NCBI RefSeq assembly: GCF_017565765.1
Contig: NZ_JAGDYP010000004.1
Span: 222,606-286,605 of the forward strand
Reading direction: 5' to 3'
DNA from: Capnocytophaga bilenii
GTDB lineage: Bacteria; Bacteroidota; Bacteroidia; Flavobacteriales; Flavobacteriaceae
Length of the DNA stretch: 64,000 nucleotides
This document shows positions 9,286-17,079 of this stretch, one piece after another. The notes under the pieces are model-generated. The model did no database searches. It saw only the letters and a program-made list of their open reading frames with translations, and had not been told where the DNA came from. The position numbers were made by a program, and so were the translations under genes. Each line of letters opens with the position of its first letter. Positions within the stretch are counted from its first letter, which is position 1.

Positions 9286-9786
9286 CTATTTGCCAAGAGC
9301 TGCTAAAGCCTTTTCGTAGTTAGGCTCATTGGTGGTTTCAGCCACTTGCTCAGTATATACTACCTTTCCTTGCTCATCTACTACTATTACACAACGTGAT
9401 AGCAATCCTTTTAGCGGACTATCAGTAAATGTTACGGGATAATGAGCCGAAAAATCACCGCGAAAATCTGATGCCATTACAAGATTGTCAATGCCTTCAG
9501 CAGCACAAAAGCGTCCTAAAGCAAAAGGCAGGTCTTTTGATATACACACAATCGCTACATTAGCCACTTTGGCAGCTTCAGTATGGAATTTACGTACCGA
9601 AGTAGCACATACACCTGTATCTACACTTGGGAAGATATTTAGGAGCACTTTTTTGCCTTTAAAATCAGCCAAAGCTACTTCTTTTAACTCATTGGTTACA
9701 CAAGTGAAGTTGGCTGCTGTAGAACCTACTTCAGGAAGATTACCTGCAGTGTGTGCAGGCTGTTCGTGAAATGTAATATTTGCCAT
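9286..9786 (-). CDS. tpx: Thiol peroxidase (Tpx, atypical 2-Cys peroxiredoxin)
   Basis: The protein reduces hydroperoxides, preferring lipid peroxides, and is recycled by thioredoxin. The peroxidatic Cys60 lies in VDTGVCATSVRKF and the resolving Cys94 in GRFCAAEG, matching the spacing of E. coli Tpx. Length (166) is normal. It is a single gene with its own TATTTTTG box at 9828-9835 and its own terminator. TrxA encoded at 4986 is a likely electron donor. Confidence 0.96.
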   Translation of the reverse strand: MANITFHEQPAHTAGNLPEVGSTAANFTCVTNELKEVALADFKGKKVLLNIFPSVDTGVCATSVRKFHTEAAKVANVAIVCISKDLPFALGRFCAAEGIDNLVMASDFRGDFSAHYPVTFTDSPLKGLLSRCVIVVDEQGKVVYTEQVAETTNEPNYEKALAALGK

Positions 9787-9827
9787 TTGATTACGTTTTT
9801 TAGTTATTATTTATGTATTACAATTTG

Positions 9828-9835
9828 CAAAAATA
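9828..9835 (-). promoter_or_regulatory. -7 box of tpx promoter
   Basis: The minus strand reads TATTTTTG, 41 bp before the tpx ATG. No clear -33 element is seen. Confidence 0.5.
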
Positions 9836-9873
9836 ATGCCAAAATATCTTTTATTATTACCATTCGCCTTTTT

Positions 9874-10428
9874 CTAGCGATTTGCTACTGAATATAGTTC
9901 TCCAAGTATTTTCTTGGCACGCAATAGAGTAACCTTCACGTTGCTCATTGTAATATGCATAGTTTCAGCAATTTCCTTGTAACTTTTTTCTTGCAGATAA
10001 CGCAACTCTATAACCGTTTTGTAGGGTTCTTTAAGTTGCCCAATCATTTTTAGTAAAGTGTCAGATTGTTGTTGCATAATGAGGTGGTCTTCCCCAGTAG
10101 GCGATTGGTCGGCTATCCATCCAGATTCCCGCTCTTCGGTACCTAAGTGCAATAACATTTCATCTTGCTGGCGTAGCATATCTATGTGAATGCGCTTTGA
10201 AATGGTTATCAGCCACGTCCTGAAAGAGTATTGTGCGTCATATAGTTCTATTTTGCTAAACGCACGAGCAAAAGTTTGCACAGTAATATCCTCAGCCTCT
10301 TGTTCATCACCCACCCTTTTCAGTTGAAAATTATATACATCGCTCCAATAAGCATCCAGCAAAGCACTAAATGCGCGCTGGTTGCCTTCTTTGGCAGCAG
10401 TTATATGATTTTCTAAGCTATCAGTCAT
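9874..10428 (-). CDS. ECF-type RNA polymerase sigma factor
   Basis: The 184-residue protein has sigma region 2 (AFSALLDAYWSDVYNFQLKR, with DAEDITVQTFARAF-like residues) and region 4 (LKEPYKTVIELRYLQEKSYK, then a helix-turn-helix). It lacks region 1 and region 3, as expected of extracytoplasmic-function sigmas. No FecR-like anti-sigma factor follows. Instead, the gene directly upstream encodes a small membrane protein whose stop codon overlaps this ATG (TAATG), so translation is coupled. That protein is a possible but unproven regulator. In flavobacteria this sigma is a housekeeping-type locus rather than a TonB-linked one. Confidence 0.9.
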   Translation of the reverse strand: MTDSLENHITAAKEGNQRAFSALLDAYWSDVYNFQLKRVGDEQEAEDITVQTFARAFSKIELYDAQYSFRTWLITISKRIHIDMLRQQDEMLLHLGTEERESGWIADQSPTGEDHLIMQQQSDTLLKMIGQLKEPYKTVIELRYLQEKSYKEIAETMHITMSNVKVTLLRAKKILGELYSVANR

Positions 10429-10619
10429 TATTTTTTACGGCATTCTTGTTCATCAGGCATACGACCACAAAAGCTACAAGGTTCCCCTTCAGGATTCAAA
10501 AAAGGACTTTGGCTAGCGCAAGATCCAGAGAACTTACCTCCTTTTTTACCCCATATTTTTATTGCCATACCTCCTACACAAAGAAGCAAAATTCCTATGG
10601 TTAATAATGCTAATTTCAT
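10428..10619 (-). CDS. Small cysteine-rich membrane protein, NqrM-like pattern
   Basis: The 63-residue protein has one N-terminal transmembrane segment (LLTIGILLLCVGGMAIKIW). A short tail follows with four cysteines in the pattern GSC-x15-CSFC-x9-C. This arrangement resembles NqrM (DUF539), a single-span protein thought to help insert iron into Na+-translocating NADH:quinone reductase. The match is by eye only. It is the first gene of a two-gene unit with the ECF sigma factor. A metal-binding or thiol-sensing role is an inference from the cysteines. Confidence 0.7.
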   Translation of the reverse strand: MKLALLTIGILLLCVGGMAIKIWGKKGGKFSGSCASQSPFLNPEGEPCSFCGRMPDEQECRKK

Positions 10620-10670
10620 AATTGTTTTTTATTAATGTCAGTTCTATAATTCTAATTTAATGTGTTTCTA

Positions 10671-11387
10671 TTATATCAAATCAAAAACACTTTTCACGGC
10701 AGGCACTCGCTCGCACGTAAATCCTTCCGCAAAATCTGTACCAATTAGCCTTCCAAGGTCTCGAGCGCGATAGGTTACACTGTCTAAGAAGTTACGATCA
10801 GAGATAGGCGTAGTAGGCTCGTTGCTATTGCTATCGTAAAACTGCGAACTATAAGCTAACACAGCATTTACTTTAGCTTCCATAAATCCTGTAATATCCA
10901 CTACAAAGTCAGGTGTTATATTTTTCCATTGTATATAGTGATACACCACCTTAGGTCGCCAAGCACTTTGCGCTTTGCCATCAAGGGTAGTCTCAATACG
11001 GCGAAGCCCACTGAGGAAGCAAGCATCACTAACCAATTTGCTGCCCTTACCATGGTCAATATGGCGATCATCTACAGCATTGCAAAGTACTATATCTGGC
11101 TGGTACTGACGTATCTTTTTGATAATTTCTAACTGATGCGCCTCATCATTCACAAAAAAACCATCTCTAAACTTCAAGTTCTCGCGCACCGTTACTCCTA
11201 ATAGTTCTTTCGCTTTAGTAGCTTCCTGATGGCGTATTTCAGCACTTCCACGCGTACCAAGTTCGCCTTGTGTCAGGTCTATGATACCCACAGTTTTGCC
11301 TAAGCTAATTTCCTTAACAATAGTGCCTGCCGCCCCCAATTCTACATCATCAGGATGCGCCCCAAAAGCTAATATATCTAATTTCAT
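10671..11387 (-). CDS. bshB1: Bacillithiol biosynthesis deacetylase BshB1
   Basis: A 238-residue zinc-dependent LmbE/PIG-L deacetylase that removes acetyl from GlcNAc-malate in bacillithiol synthesis. The metal motif is AHPDDVELG (His11, Asp13, Asp14) with a second metal-site His in DDRHIDHGKGS. The C-terminal segment AKVNAVLAYSSQFYD is typical of BshB1 rather than of mycothiol or LPS deacetylases. It is the last gene of a five-gene minus-strand run that starts with glutathione peroxidase. Other bsh genes are not in the window. Confidence 0.93.
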   Translation of the reverse strand: MKLDILAFGAHPDDVELGAAGTIVKEISLGKTVGIIDLTQGELGTRGSAEIRHQEATKAKELLGVTVRENLKFRDGFFVNDEAHQLEIIKKIRQYQPDIVLCNAVDDRHIDHGKGSKLVSDACFLSGLRRIETTLDGKAQSAWRPKVVYHYIQWKNITPDFVVDITGFMEAKVNAVLAYSSQFYDSNSNEPTTPISDRNFLDSVTYRARDLGRLIGTDFAEGFTCERVPAVKSVFDLI

Positions 11388-11425
11388 TTTTAATGTTTAA
11401 ATTTTTAATTATTAATCTATTCTAT

Positions 11426-12208
11426 CTACACCCCAACTGCTTGTGTGGCTCGCACTAAATCTTTATATAAGCCCGTTTTCCACCCTTGTTGTCCTATAAA
11501 GCTCAACAGCTTATCAAAACGTGCTATCATATCCTCACCCGTATTGCACATCACATAGGCAGGAAAATTAAATTCCTTTTGGTGCAAATCTGTAAATTCC
11601 CAAGGGTGAAAGTAAAGCGCCGCATATCCTACCGATTTTACACTCCTTTTTAATAAAAAGCGGTATAACCATAAAGGAAAATTGTGAAAAGAAAGCCAAA
11701 ATAGCGGTATTCTAAAACAGCTCACCGCTGTAGGTATCTGCCAAAGTCCATTTTCGTTAAAATAATGTCTCGGAACGCTCAGTTTATTGTACCTACCAGG
11801 TAAAAATGTAGGATTGATAGATGAATTATACCTATAGCCAGCCTCTTTTACAGCTTTAGCAGTTACTTCCAGCATTCTAGGCATACGCAAGCCCTCTATT
11901 GTTACCCCAAATTCTCCTTCAAGAGCCTCTTTTGATAATTTCAAATGAGCTTCCTCAAAATCAGAATGAAAGTAAGTATGCGATGCCAACTCGTGCCCTT
12001 CACCTATAAGCCGCTCTATCAGGTCAGGTACTTGCTGTGCAAATACCACAGTCGAGAAAAACGTAGCACGCATTTGGTGTTTTTTGAGCAAGTCTAATAT
12101 TGCGATAAGTCCTGCCCGCGAAATAGCTATTTGTCGCTCAAAAGCAATGTCGTAGCCGTATTCTTTGGGCATATCAAACTCTTCTATGTCAAAACTCAAA
12201 TAAATCAT
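11426..12208 (-). CDS. Polysaccharide (NodB-type) deacetylase family protein
   Basis: The 260-residue protein has NodB-fold motifs: SFDIEEFD (catalytic and metal Asp near residue 7), TFFSTVVFA, and the metal His pair in HELASHTYFHSDF. YFHPWEF carries a late conserved His. There is no signal peptide, so it acts in the cytoplasm or at the inner membrane face. It sits between bshB1 and a GtrB/ArnC-like glycosyltransferase. In Arn and NaxD pathways a deacetylase or deformylase of this family acts on the undecaprenyl-phosphate sugar made by such a transferase. That role here is inferred from context. Confidence 0.88.
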   Translation of the reverse strand: MIYLSFDIEEFDMPKEYGYDIAFERQIAISRAGLIAILDLLKKHQMRATFFSTVVFAQQVPDLIERLIGEGHELASHTYFHSDFEEAHLKLSKEALEGEFGVTIEGLRMPRMLEVTAKAVKEAGYRYNSSINPTFLPGRYNKLSVPRHYFNENGLWQIPTAVSCFRIPLFWLSFHNFPLWLYRFLLKRSVKSVGYAALYFHPWEFTDLHQKEFNFPAYVMCNTGEDMIARFDKLLSFIGQQGWKTGLYKDLVRATQAVGV

Positions 12209-12217
12209 TGTTGTTAT

Positions 12218-13147
12218 TTATGAAAAACTACTTTCTTGAATGATGTAGTTAGGTCTATCCTTTGTTTGTTTAAATATTTTTCCTATATAAATACCTATAA
12301 TACCCAGTATAATAAGCTGTAATCCACCAAAAAATACAATGGTCATAATCAGTGATGCCCAGCCCGATATTTCAGTGCCACTCACAAAAGCGTAAATTAC
12401 ATAAGGAATATACAACAGCGACAAAAGCGAAAATCCAAAGCCCAAAAGCACTGCTATATAAAGAGGTTTTACACTAAAAGCTGTTACCCCCGAAAGGGCT
12501 AAGTTCATCATTTTCTTCACTGTATATTTGCTTTCTCCAGCAAACCGCGCTTGTGCGGTATAAGGCACATAGCACTGCTTAAAGCCTACCCAAGGCACAA
12601 TGCCTCGCAAAAAAGGCTCATTCTCCTTCATCGACCTAATTACCTTCACCACAGCACGATCCAACAAACGAAAATCTGCCGAACCTTCCTTAATTTCTAT
12701 ATCCGAAAGCATATTCAGCAGCTTGTAAAACTGTTGTGATGTTTTTTGTTTCTTTTTAGGCGTATCAGCAGGATAAGTGCGCAAGGTAGCCACCACTTGG
12801 TTGCCTGCCTCCCATTGTTTTACCAATTCAGGTATAAGCGAAGGTGGATGTTGCAAATCAGCGTCAAGTGAGATAACAGCATCGCCAAAAGCAATGTCAA
12901 GCCCTGCTTTTACAGCCAATTGGTGCCCAAAATTGCGAGAAAAAGATAGGTATTTTACCCTTTCGTCTTCGGCAGCTAATTGTTTTAGTATGTTTAGGCT
13001 ATTATCGCTACTTCCGTCATTCACGAAAATAAATAAATAGTCATAATTAGATAACTTTTCAGTAAAAACCTTTCTTACTTGCCTATAAAACGCTATAATA
13101 TTTTCACTTTCATTATAGCAAGGCACTACTATATCTATTATTTTCAT
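12218..13147 (-). CDS. GT2 polyprenyl-phosphate glycosyltransferase (GtrB/ArnC/DPM1-like)
   Basis: The N-terminal GT-A domain opens with IDIVVPCYNESENI, has VNDGSSDNS and the metal-binding SLDADLQHPP, and continues to FLRGIVPWVGF and AGESKY, hallmarks of DPM1/GtrB enzymes. Two transmembrane segments near the C terminus (about residues 230-250 and 265-290) anchor it. Such enzymes load a sugar from a nucleotide donor onto undecaprenyl phosphate. It is followed by the deacetylase (9-bp gap) and preceded by a membrane GT-C-like protein (9-bp gap), so lipid-linked sugar made here is probably processed and transferred by its neighbours. Confidence 0.93.
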   Translation of the reverse strand: MKIIDIVVPCYNESENIIAFYRQVRKVFTEKLSNYDYLFIFVNDGSSDNSLNILKQLAAEDERVKYLSFSRNFGHQLAVKAGLDIAFGDAVISLDADLQHPPSLIPELVKQWEAGNQVVATLRTYPADTPKKKQKTSQQFYKLLNMLSDIEIKEGSADFRLLDRAVVKVIRSMKENEPFLRGIVPWVGFKQCYVPYTAQARFAGESKYTVKKMMNLALSGVTAFSVKPLYIAVLLGFGFSLLSLLYIPYVIYAFVSGTEISGWASLIMTIVFFGGLQLIILGIIGIYIGKIFKQTKDRPNYIIQESSFS

Positions 13148-13156
13148 CTCTACTAA

Positions 13157-14302
13157 CTAATTTTTATGAACTACCAACTTACCACTAACCATCTCCCATA
13201 CTATCGCAAGCCATACCAGTGTTACAGGCACTGCCCTTAATGAATATCTGATAATATAAGGCTCTTTCAGCGGCTTAAAAATATCAGTAGGCGACAGCGA
13301 ACCCAGCATAGCCAGTACAAGCAACGTTATTTTCACCTTCATAGGCAGTTCACTCACCATAAACCATACCCCCACACCCATATAAGCTATTATATAAGTA
13401 CTATTTTCAGTCCCCGTACTGAATAAACATAAAAATATACTTGTAGAAGCCAATAACAACAATCTGAAATTTAAATCCTTATAGCGGTCAATACGCAAAT
13501 AAGGCAAGGCAAATAATAGTAAGCCTACTAATATTACTATTCCGTTGTTGTTGTAAATGCCCGTGCGTTGCAAAAAGCCTAATAAAGACAAATTTTGCAA
13601 GTTATACACTGTTACCCCAGTGTTCGAATTGTTTTTTTCAGAAAGAGATACCCACCAATCATAGTATTGCGAAAGCACATAGTCAGGCGAAGTAAAAAGC
13701 ATCGGCAGGCACCCCAATACTACCAACCACAGCACCCCACTCCATACAAAACGCCATTTATCCTTTGCAAAGAAAAAGAAAGCAAGCCCTACAATGCCAT
13801 AGAGCTTTGTCAGAGTGCCTATTACTATAAAAAGCGTAGCCCAATGGCTCTTTCCACGCTGTATAAATACAAAACTCCCTGCCAAAAGGGCTATAACGCC
13901 TATATTGAATTGTTGCATAGCCGCAGCTGTATACATATCGTGAGCAGCGATAAGCAATACCCCTATAATACCCATTTTAGGCAAAGGCAATTGCCTGATA
14001 GCCCAATACAGAAACCCCGCATTGGCTATAATCCACAAAGTGCACCCCAGCCACTTAGGCAATATAGCAAAAGGAGCAATTACAATACTAAACAATATCC
14101 CATAATGATTCGTATCAAAATACTCTTCAGGATAAGCAACATACAGAGGCAATTGCTTAAGAGTGTGCCAAAAAACACCATCAAAAATAAGATAATTGTT
14201 AAACTGACCCCTTATAAAAACATTCTGCACTATGGTCGCCAAAGCCAAGCCAAACCATAGTATCGTTATAAAGCGATAATCTGTAAAAAATTTTGCACGC
14301 AT
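13157..14302 (-). CDS. Multi-span membrane glycosyltransferase-like protein (GT87/DUF2029)
   Basis: The protein of 381 residues is almost wholly hydrophobic, with about nine or ten membrane segments. Features such as YPEEYFDTNHYGILFSIVIAPFA and the GNAGFLYWAIRQL-like segments match the DUF2029/GT87 group, whose members move sugars from polyprenyl phosphate onto periplasmic acceptors. No soluble domain is present. Its ATG overlaps the gpx stop region (14302) and a GT2 gene follows 9 bp later. The acceptor could be lipid A, a capsule or a teichoic-like polymer and cannot be read from sequence. Confidence 0.8.
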   Translation of the reverse strand: MRAKFFTDYRFITILWFGLALATIVQNVFIRGQFNNYLIFDGVFWHTLKQLPLYVAYPEEYFDTNHYGILFSIVIAPFAILPKWLGCTLWIIANAGFLYWAIRQLPLPKMGIIGVLLIAAHDMYTAAAMQQFNIGVIALLAGSFVFIQRGKSHWATLFIVIGTLTKLYGIVGLAFFFFAKDKWRFVWSGVLWLVVLGCLPMLFTSPDYVLSQYYDWWVSLSEKNNSNTGVTVYNLQNLSLLGFLQRTGIYNNNGIVILVGLLLFALPYLRIDRYKDLNFRLLLLASTSIFLCLFSTGTENSTYIIAYMGVGVWFMVSELPMKVKITLLVLAMLGSLSPTDIFKPLKEPYIIRYSLRAVPVTLVWLAIVWEMVSGKLVVHKN

Positions 14303-14856
14303 TATTGTTCAATCCATTGGGTTACCTCATCACTTGTAGGCAAAGTGCGCGGAGCAATCACCTTTTCAAGTCGCCCATCCCTACCTATTAGGTACTTTTG
14401 GAAATTCCATTGCACTTTGCTATCTTCTACGCCGTTTTTTGCCTTCTGAGTCAAAAACTGATACAAAGGATGCATCTCTTTCCCTTTTACAGATATTTTT
14501 GCCATCATCGGAAAACTCACCCCGTAATTGATACTGCAAAAAGAAGCAATTTCCTCATTACTACCAGGCTCCTGACCCAAAAAGTTGTTAGCAGGAAAAC
14601 CTATAATGATAAAATCCTTATCTTTATATTGTTGATAAAGCCCCTCTAATTCTTTGTATTGAGGGGTAAGCCCACATTTAGAAGCCGTATTTACAATCAT
14701 TATTTTCTTGCCTTTAAGCCCCGATAAAGCATAGGCATTGCCGTTAATATCTTCTACGGTAAATTGGTAAATAGTTTGATTATCAGCCGATTGTTGTGCT
14801 TGTGAAAGTTCCATAGCCATTACAAATAAAATTAAAGTATAAAAAAGTTGTTTCAT
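14302..14856 (-). CDS. Glutathione peroxidase family protein (periplasmic, Cys type)
   Basis: A signal peptide (to about residue 20, AMELSQAQ) precedes a GPx domain. Cys61 in NTASKCGLTPQY is the peroxidatic residue; Gln95 in FPANNFLGQEPGS and the WNF triad (near 150) complete the site. Bacterial members usually use thioredoxin rather than glutathione. It is the first gene of the run ending in bshB1, with a TAACTTTG box upstream. The link with bacillithiol synthesis may reflect shared redox regulation, which is an inference. Confidence 0.92.
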   Translation of the reverse strand: MKQLFYTLILFVMAMELSQAQQSADNQTIYQFTVEDINGNAYALSGLKGKKIMIVNTASKCGLTPQYKELEGLYQQYKDKDFIIIGFPANNFLGQEPGSNEEIASFCSINYGVSFPMMAKISVKGKEMHPLYQFLTQKAKNGVEDSKVQWNFQKYLIGRDGRLEKVIAPRTLPTSDEVTQWIEQ

Positions 14857-14878
14857 AGGTAGAAAATTAAATTTGCAG

Positions 14879-14886
14879 CAAAGTTA
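14879..14886 (-). promoter_or_regulatory. -7 box of the gpx-bshB1 operon
   Basis: Minus-strand TAACTTTG, 22 bp before the gpx ATG. Confidence 0.6.
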
Positions 14887-14918
14887 CGCAAAATGATTGA
14901 ACTTTCAATAAAAAAGAT

Positions 14919-14926
14919 TATATTTG
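14919..14926 (+). promoter_or_regulatory. -7 box of the DUF4254 gene
   Basis: TATATTTG is followed by the ATG 19 bp later. It overlaps the alternative upstream TTG start at 14924 and so excludes it. The box is divergent from the gpx box 32 bp away. Confidence 0.65.
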
Positions 14927-14944
14927 CGCAAAAAAATAATCATT

Positions 14945-15550
14945 ATGTTTTCAGAAAAAGCCTTTAAAATATTTGAAGAAAGCATCGCGCACTACCACAT
15001 TGCCGATGATGTATATCAACCCTTCACCAATCCATATCCTACTTCCGATTTGCTCAACCACTTGTTATATCGCAAAAATTGGATTGATACCGTGCAATGG
15101 CATTATGAAGATATTATCCGCGACCCACACATCGACCCCGTAGCAGCCCTTGACCTCAAACGCAAAATCGATGCGTCCAACCAAGACCGCACCGATATGG
15201 TAGAGTATATAGATAGTTATTTTTTAGATTTTTACAAAGGAGTACAGCCACTCCCTACCGCTACTATCAATACCGAAAGTCCCGCTTGGGCAGTAGATAG
15301 ACTTTCTATTTTAGCGCTCAAAATCTATCATATGCAACAAGAAGCAACCCGCCCCGATGCCACTTCCGAGCATCGCGCTAAATGCCAAGAAAAACTCAAT
15401 ACACTCCTCGAACAGAAAAAAGACCTCTCAACAGCCCTCAACCAGCTTTTAGACGATATCGCTGCAGGCAGAAAGTATATGAAGGTCTATAAACAAATGA
15501 AAATGTATAACGATGAGGAGTTAAACCCCGTACTTAGAGGAAGTAAATAA
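14945..15550 (+). CDS. DUF4254 domain protein
   Basis: The 201-residue protein is mostly helical and hydrophilic, opening MFSEKAFKIFEESI, with conserved LLYRKNWIDTVQWHYEDIIRD and MVEYIDSYFL segments that I recognise as DUF4254. The function is unknown. In other Bacteroidota it often sits beside glycosyltransferases of lipopolysaccharide assembly, and here a glycosyltransferase operon is divergent from it. The start at 14945 is set by the promoter. The gene ends at a bidirectional terminator. Confidence 0.85.
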   Translation: MFSEKAFKIFEESIAHYHIADDVYQPFTNPYPTSDLLNHLLYRKNWIDTVQWHYEDIIRDPHIDPVAALDLKRKIDASNQDRTDMVEYIDSYFLDFYKGVQPLPTATINTESPAWAVDRLSILALKIYHMQQEATRPDATSEHRAKCQEKLNTLLEQKKDLSTALNQLLDDIAAGRKYMKVYKQMKMYNDEELNPVLRGSK

Positions 15551-15555
15551 GAGAT

Positions 15556-15595
15556 AAAAAACTGCCCAACTATTCTGGAGCAGTTTTTTTATTTA
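15556..15595. terminator. Hairpin terminator, divergent copy of a repeated element
   Basis: The stem AAACTGC...GCAGTTT with A and T runs lies between two convergent genes and slightly overlaps the 3' end of the lipoprotein gene. The core CTATTCTGG is shared with the two identical copies at 18049 and 27415. Confidence 0.8.
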
Positions 15596-16353
15596 TTCTT
15601 TACCTTATAAACTAATTCTTTTATCATATCTTCATCGTATTCTTCAAAAGATATTTCTCCAAAATCTTTTTTAGTAAGTTGGGTGTTAGTAGGTTTACTT
15701 TCCCACCAATTGATAATCTCTCCATATCTATGAAGAAAAATATCCTTCTTCTGTTCGTCATATTTGAAAGTGATGTACTTTTCAGAATCATATTTCTCAA
15801 GTACTTGATTAAATAATTCAATAGTAAAAAAATTGTTCTTTATAGAGATGTTGCCAAAGTTATCTCCAAAAGAATTAGGGTAAATTGTTGAATTATAGGA
15901 CATTTTATATAGATTATCCCCTTTGTTGAGTAGCACTATAACGGGAGCAACAGTCCAATCAATATCTCCAGTAGCTGAAAAATGAGTATACTTATTATCA
16001 AAAGCTAAGATCATATCTTCTAAATTATCTTGATTGAGGTTGCATTTATAACTTTTCTTTAATATAAATATCTTCGTGTTCTCTATACGTTTTATAAGTT
16101 CAGAAATCTTTTCGATGTAAATGAGTCGGTGATGATCATAAAAAATAGTACCATCTTCATTTACCTGTACATCTTTAGGAGTAATAATAGTATCATTACT
16201 TTGTTTAGGCATTTCCTCTTCGCCGAAATCTTCTTTAGGATTTTCTTTTACATCATTTGCTTGAGAGACTTCATTATTCTCCTTTTTATCAGAAGGTTGC
16301 CAGCAATTAGCCACAAGTAGAGAAACGATTAATAGATAGAGTATTCTTTTCAT
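15589..16353 (-). CDS. Hypothetical lipoprotein
   Basis: The N terminus MKRILYLLIVSLLVANC is a lipoprotein signal with Cys17. A Glu/Lys/Asn-rich linker (to about residue 60) precedes a folded region with repeated Asp/Asn and a segment VQVNEDGTIFYDHHRLIYI. Mid-protein text such as CNLNQDNLEDMILAFDNKYTH resembles FG-GAP-less integrin-like or VCBS surface proteins only loosely, so I give no function. It stands alone on the minus strand. Its 3' end overlaps the shared terminator by a few bases. Coding is secure from length and signal. Confidence 0.75.
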   Translation of the reverse strand: MKRILYLLIVSLLVANCWQPSDKKENNEVSQANDVKENPKEDFGEEEMPKQSNDTIITPKDVQVNEDGTIFYDHHRLIYIEKISELIKRIENTKIFILKKSYKCNLNQDNLEDMILAFDNKYTHFSATGDIDWTVAPVIVLLNKGDNLYKMSYNSTIYPNSFGDNFGNISIKNNFFTIELFNQVLEKYDSEKYITFKYDEQKKDIFLHRYGEIINWWESKPTNTQLTKKDFGEISFEEYDEDMIKELVYKVKNK

Positions 16354-16411
16354 AAAAAATGTATTTTAGGAAGACGTATTAATATATGGTATTTTAATTC
16401 TGTTTTCTATT

Positions 16412-16450
16412 CCCCGCTGGCGCAAGCTTGCAGCTTGTGCCCAATTCAAA
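16412..16450. repeat. REP-like hairpin repeat, copy 1
   Basis: The arms GGCGCAAGCT (16419-16428) and AGCTTGTGCC (16432-16441) pair with one G-T step around a TGC loop. The same sequence with flanking C run and AATT-rich tail recurs at 45268-45306. Confidence 0.8.
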
Positions 16451-16522
16451 ATTCTCTTTACACCGCACTACTGCGCACTGCGAGGGTGTCCGAAAAGTTT
16501 TAAAAGCACGATTACGCCACAC

Positions 16523-16553
16523 ACTTTGGCAAACTTTCAAAGTTTGCCAAAGT
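16523..16553. repeat. Perfect 15-bp-arm palindrome
   Basis: ACTTTGGCAAACTTT, one C, then the exact complement, followed by TTTTT. It could act as a plus-strand terminator, but both neighbouring genes are on the minus strand, so a repeat element is as likely. Confidence 0.7.
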
Positions 16554-16584
16554 TTTTCTACCCCCCCAATTCATAATTCATAAT

Positions 16585-17070
16585 TCAAAATTCATAATTC
16601 AAAATTCCCCCTCCCCCCTGTCTATAAATATCCTCAGCATCACTTGCTCGGTTATTTTGCAGAGCAGTAAGAAGTTGTGGGGTAGGGGTAACAAGTTCGG
16701 CAAAAACCTCCAAAGCAATAGGCTGGTAGCTACTATTAGGTTGCAGCTTACTTACTAAGGCAGTCAGTTCTACCTTAGCGTCAAGCATATTAGCAAGCAC
16801 TATGTTTTCGTAAGCAGGCAAATAGCCCAATTTACACTCTTCGTAATATACCGCCACTGCAAACGAATCATATATATTCTCACTTTCGTGTTTTAACAAC
16901 AAAGGGTCACCCTCTTTTAATAGTTCTTTTACAGAACTATAGCTATAGTATTGCACACCGCGAATATAGTTATCATAAATCTTCACAAGGCTCTTTCCCA
17001 ACAAGTTCGTAGGCAAAATAAGCCCCGAAGAAGCCAAACCTAAGGTTTTTAAAAATTCTAATCGGTTCAT
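16585..17070 (-). CDS. HIRAN-domain protein with N-terminal export-like signal
   Basis: The protein has 161 residues. Residues 1-26 (NRLEFLKTLGLASSGLILP) look like a signal or Tat-like leader without the twin Arg. The body, from YIRGVQYYSYSSVKELL to VELTALV, fits the HIRAN fold with the conserved HESENIYDSFAVAVYY and KLGYLPAYEN stretches. HIRAN domains bind 3' DNA ends in HLTF-type helicases but also occur alone in bacteria with unknown roles. It follows a GT90 gene by 9 bp and shares its promoter. Its stop region runs into the AATTCATAATT repeat. Confidence 0.82.
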   Translation of the reverse strand: MNRLEFLKTLGLASSGLILPTNLLGKSLVKIYDNYIRGVQYYSYSSVKELLKEGDPLLLKHESENIYDSFAVAVYYEECKLGYLPAYENIVLANMLDAKVELTALVSKLQPNSSYQPIALEVFAELVTPTPQLLTALQNNRASDAEDIYRQGGGGILNYEF

Positions 17071-17079
17071 AACAAAGTT

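Noticed and set aside
13595-14260. A 221-codon plus-strand frame opposite the GT87-like gene
   Set aside because: Basic, Tyr/Gln-rich text typical of the antisense of a membrane protein; it conflicts with a well supported gene.
16523-16553. Palindrome as the terminator of the HIRAN gene
   Set aside because: The T run follows on the plus strand only, whereas the genes run on the minus strand.
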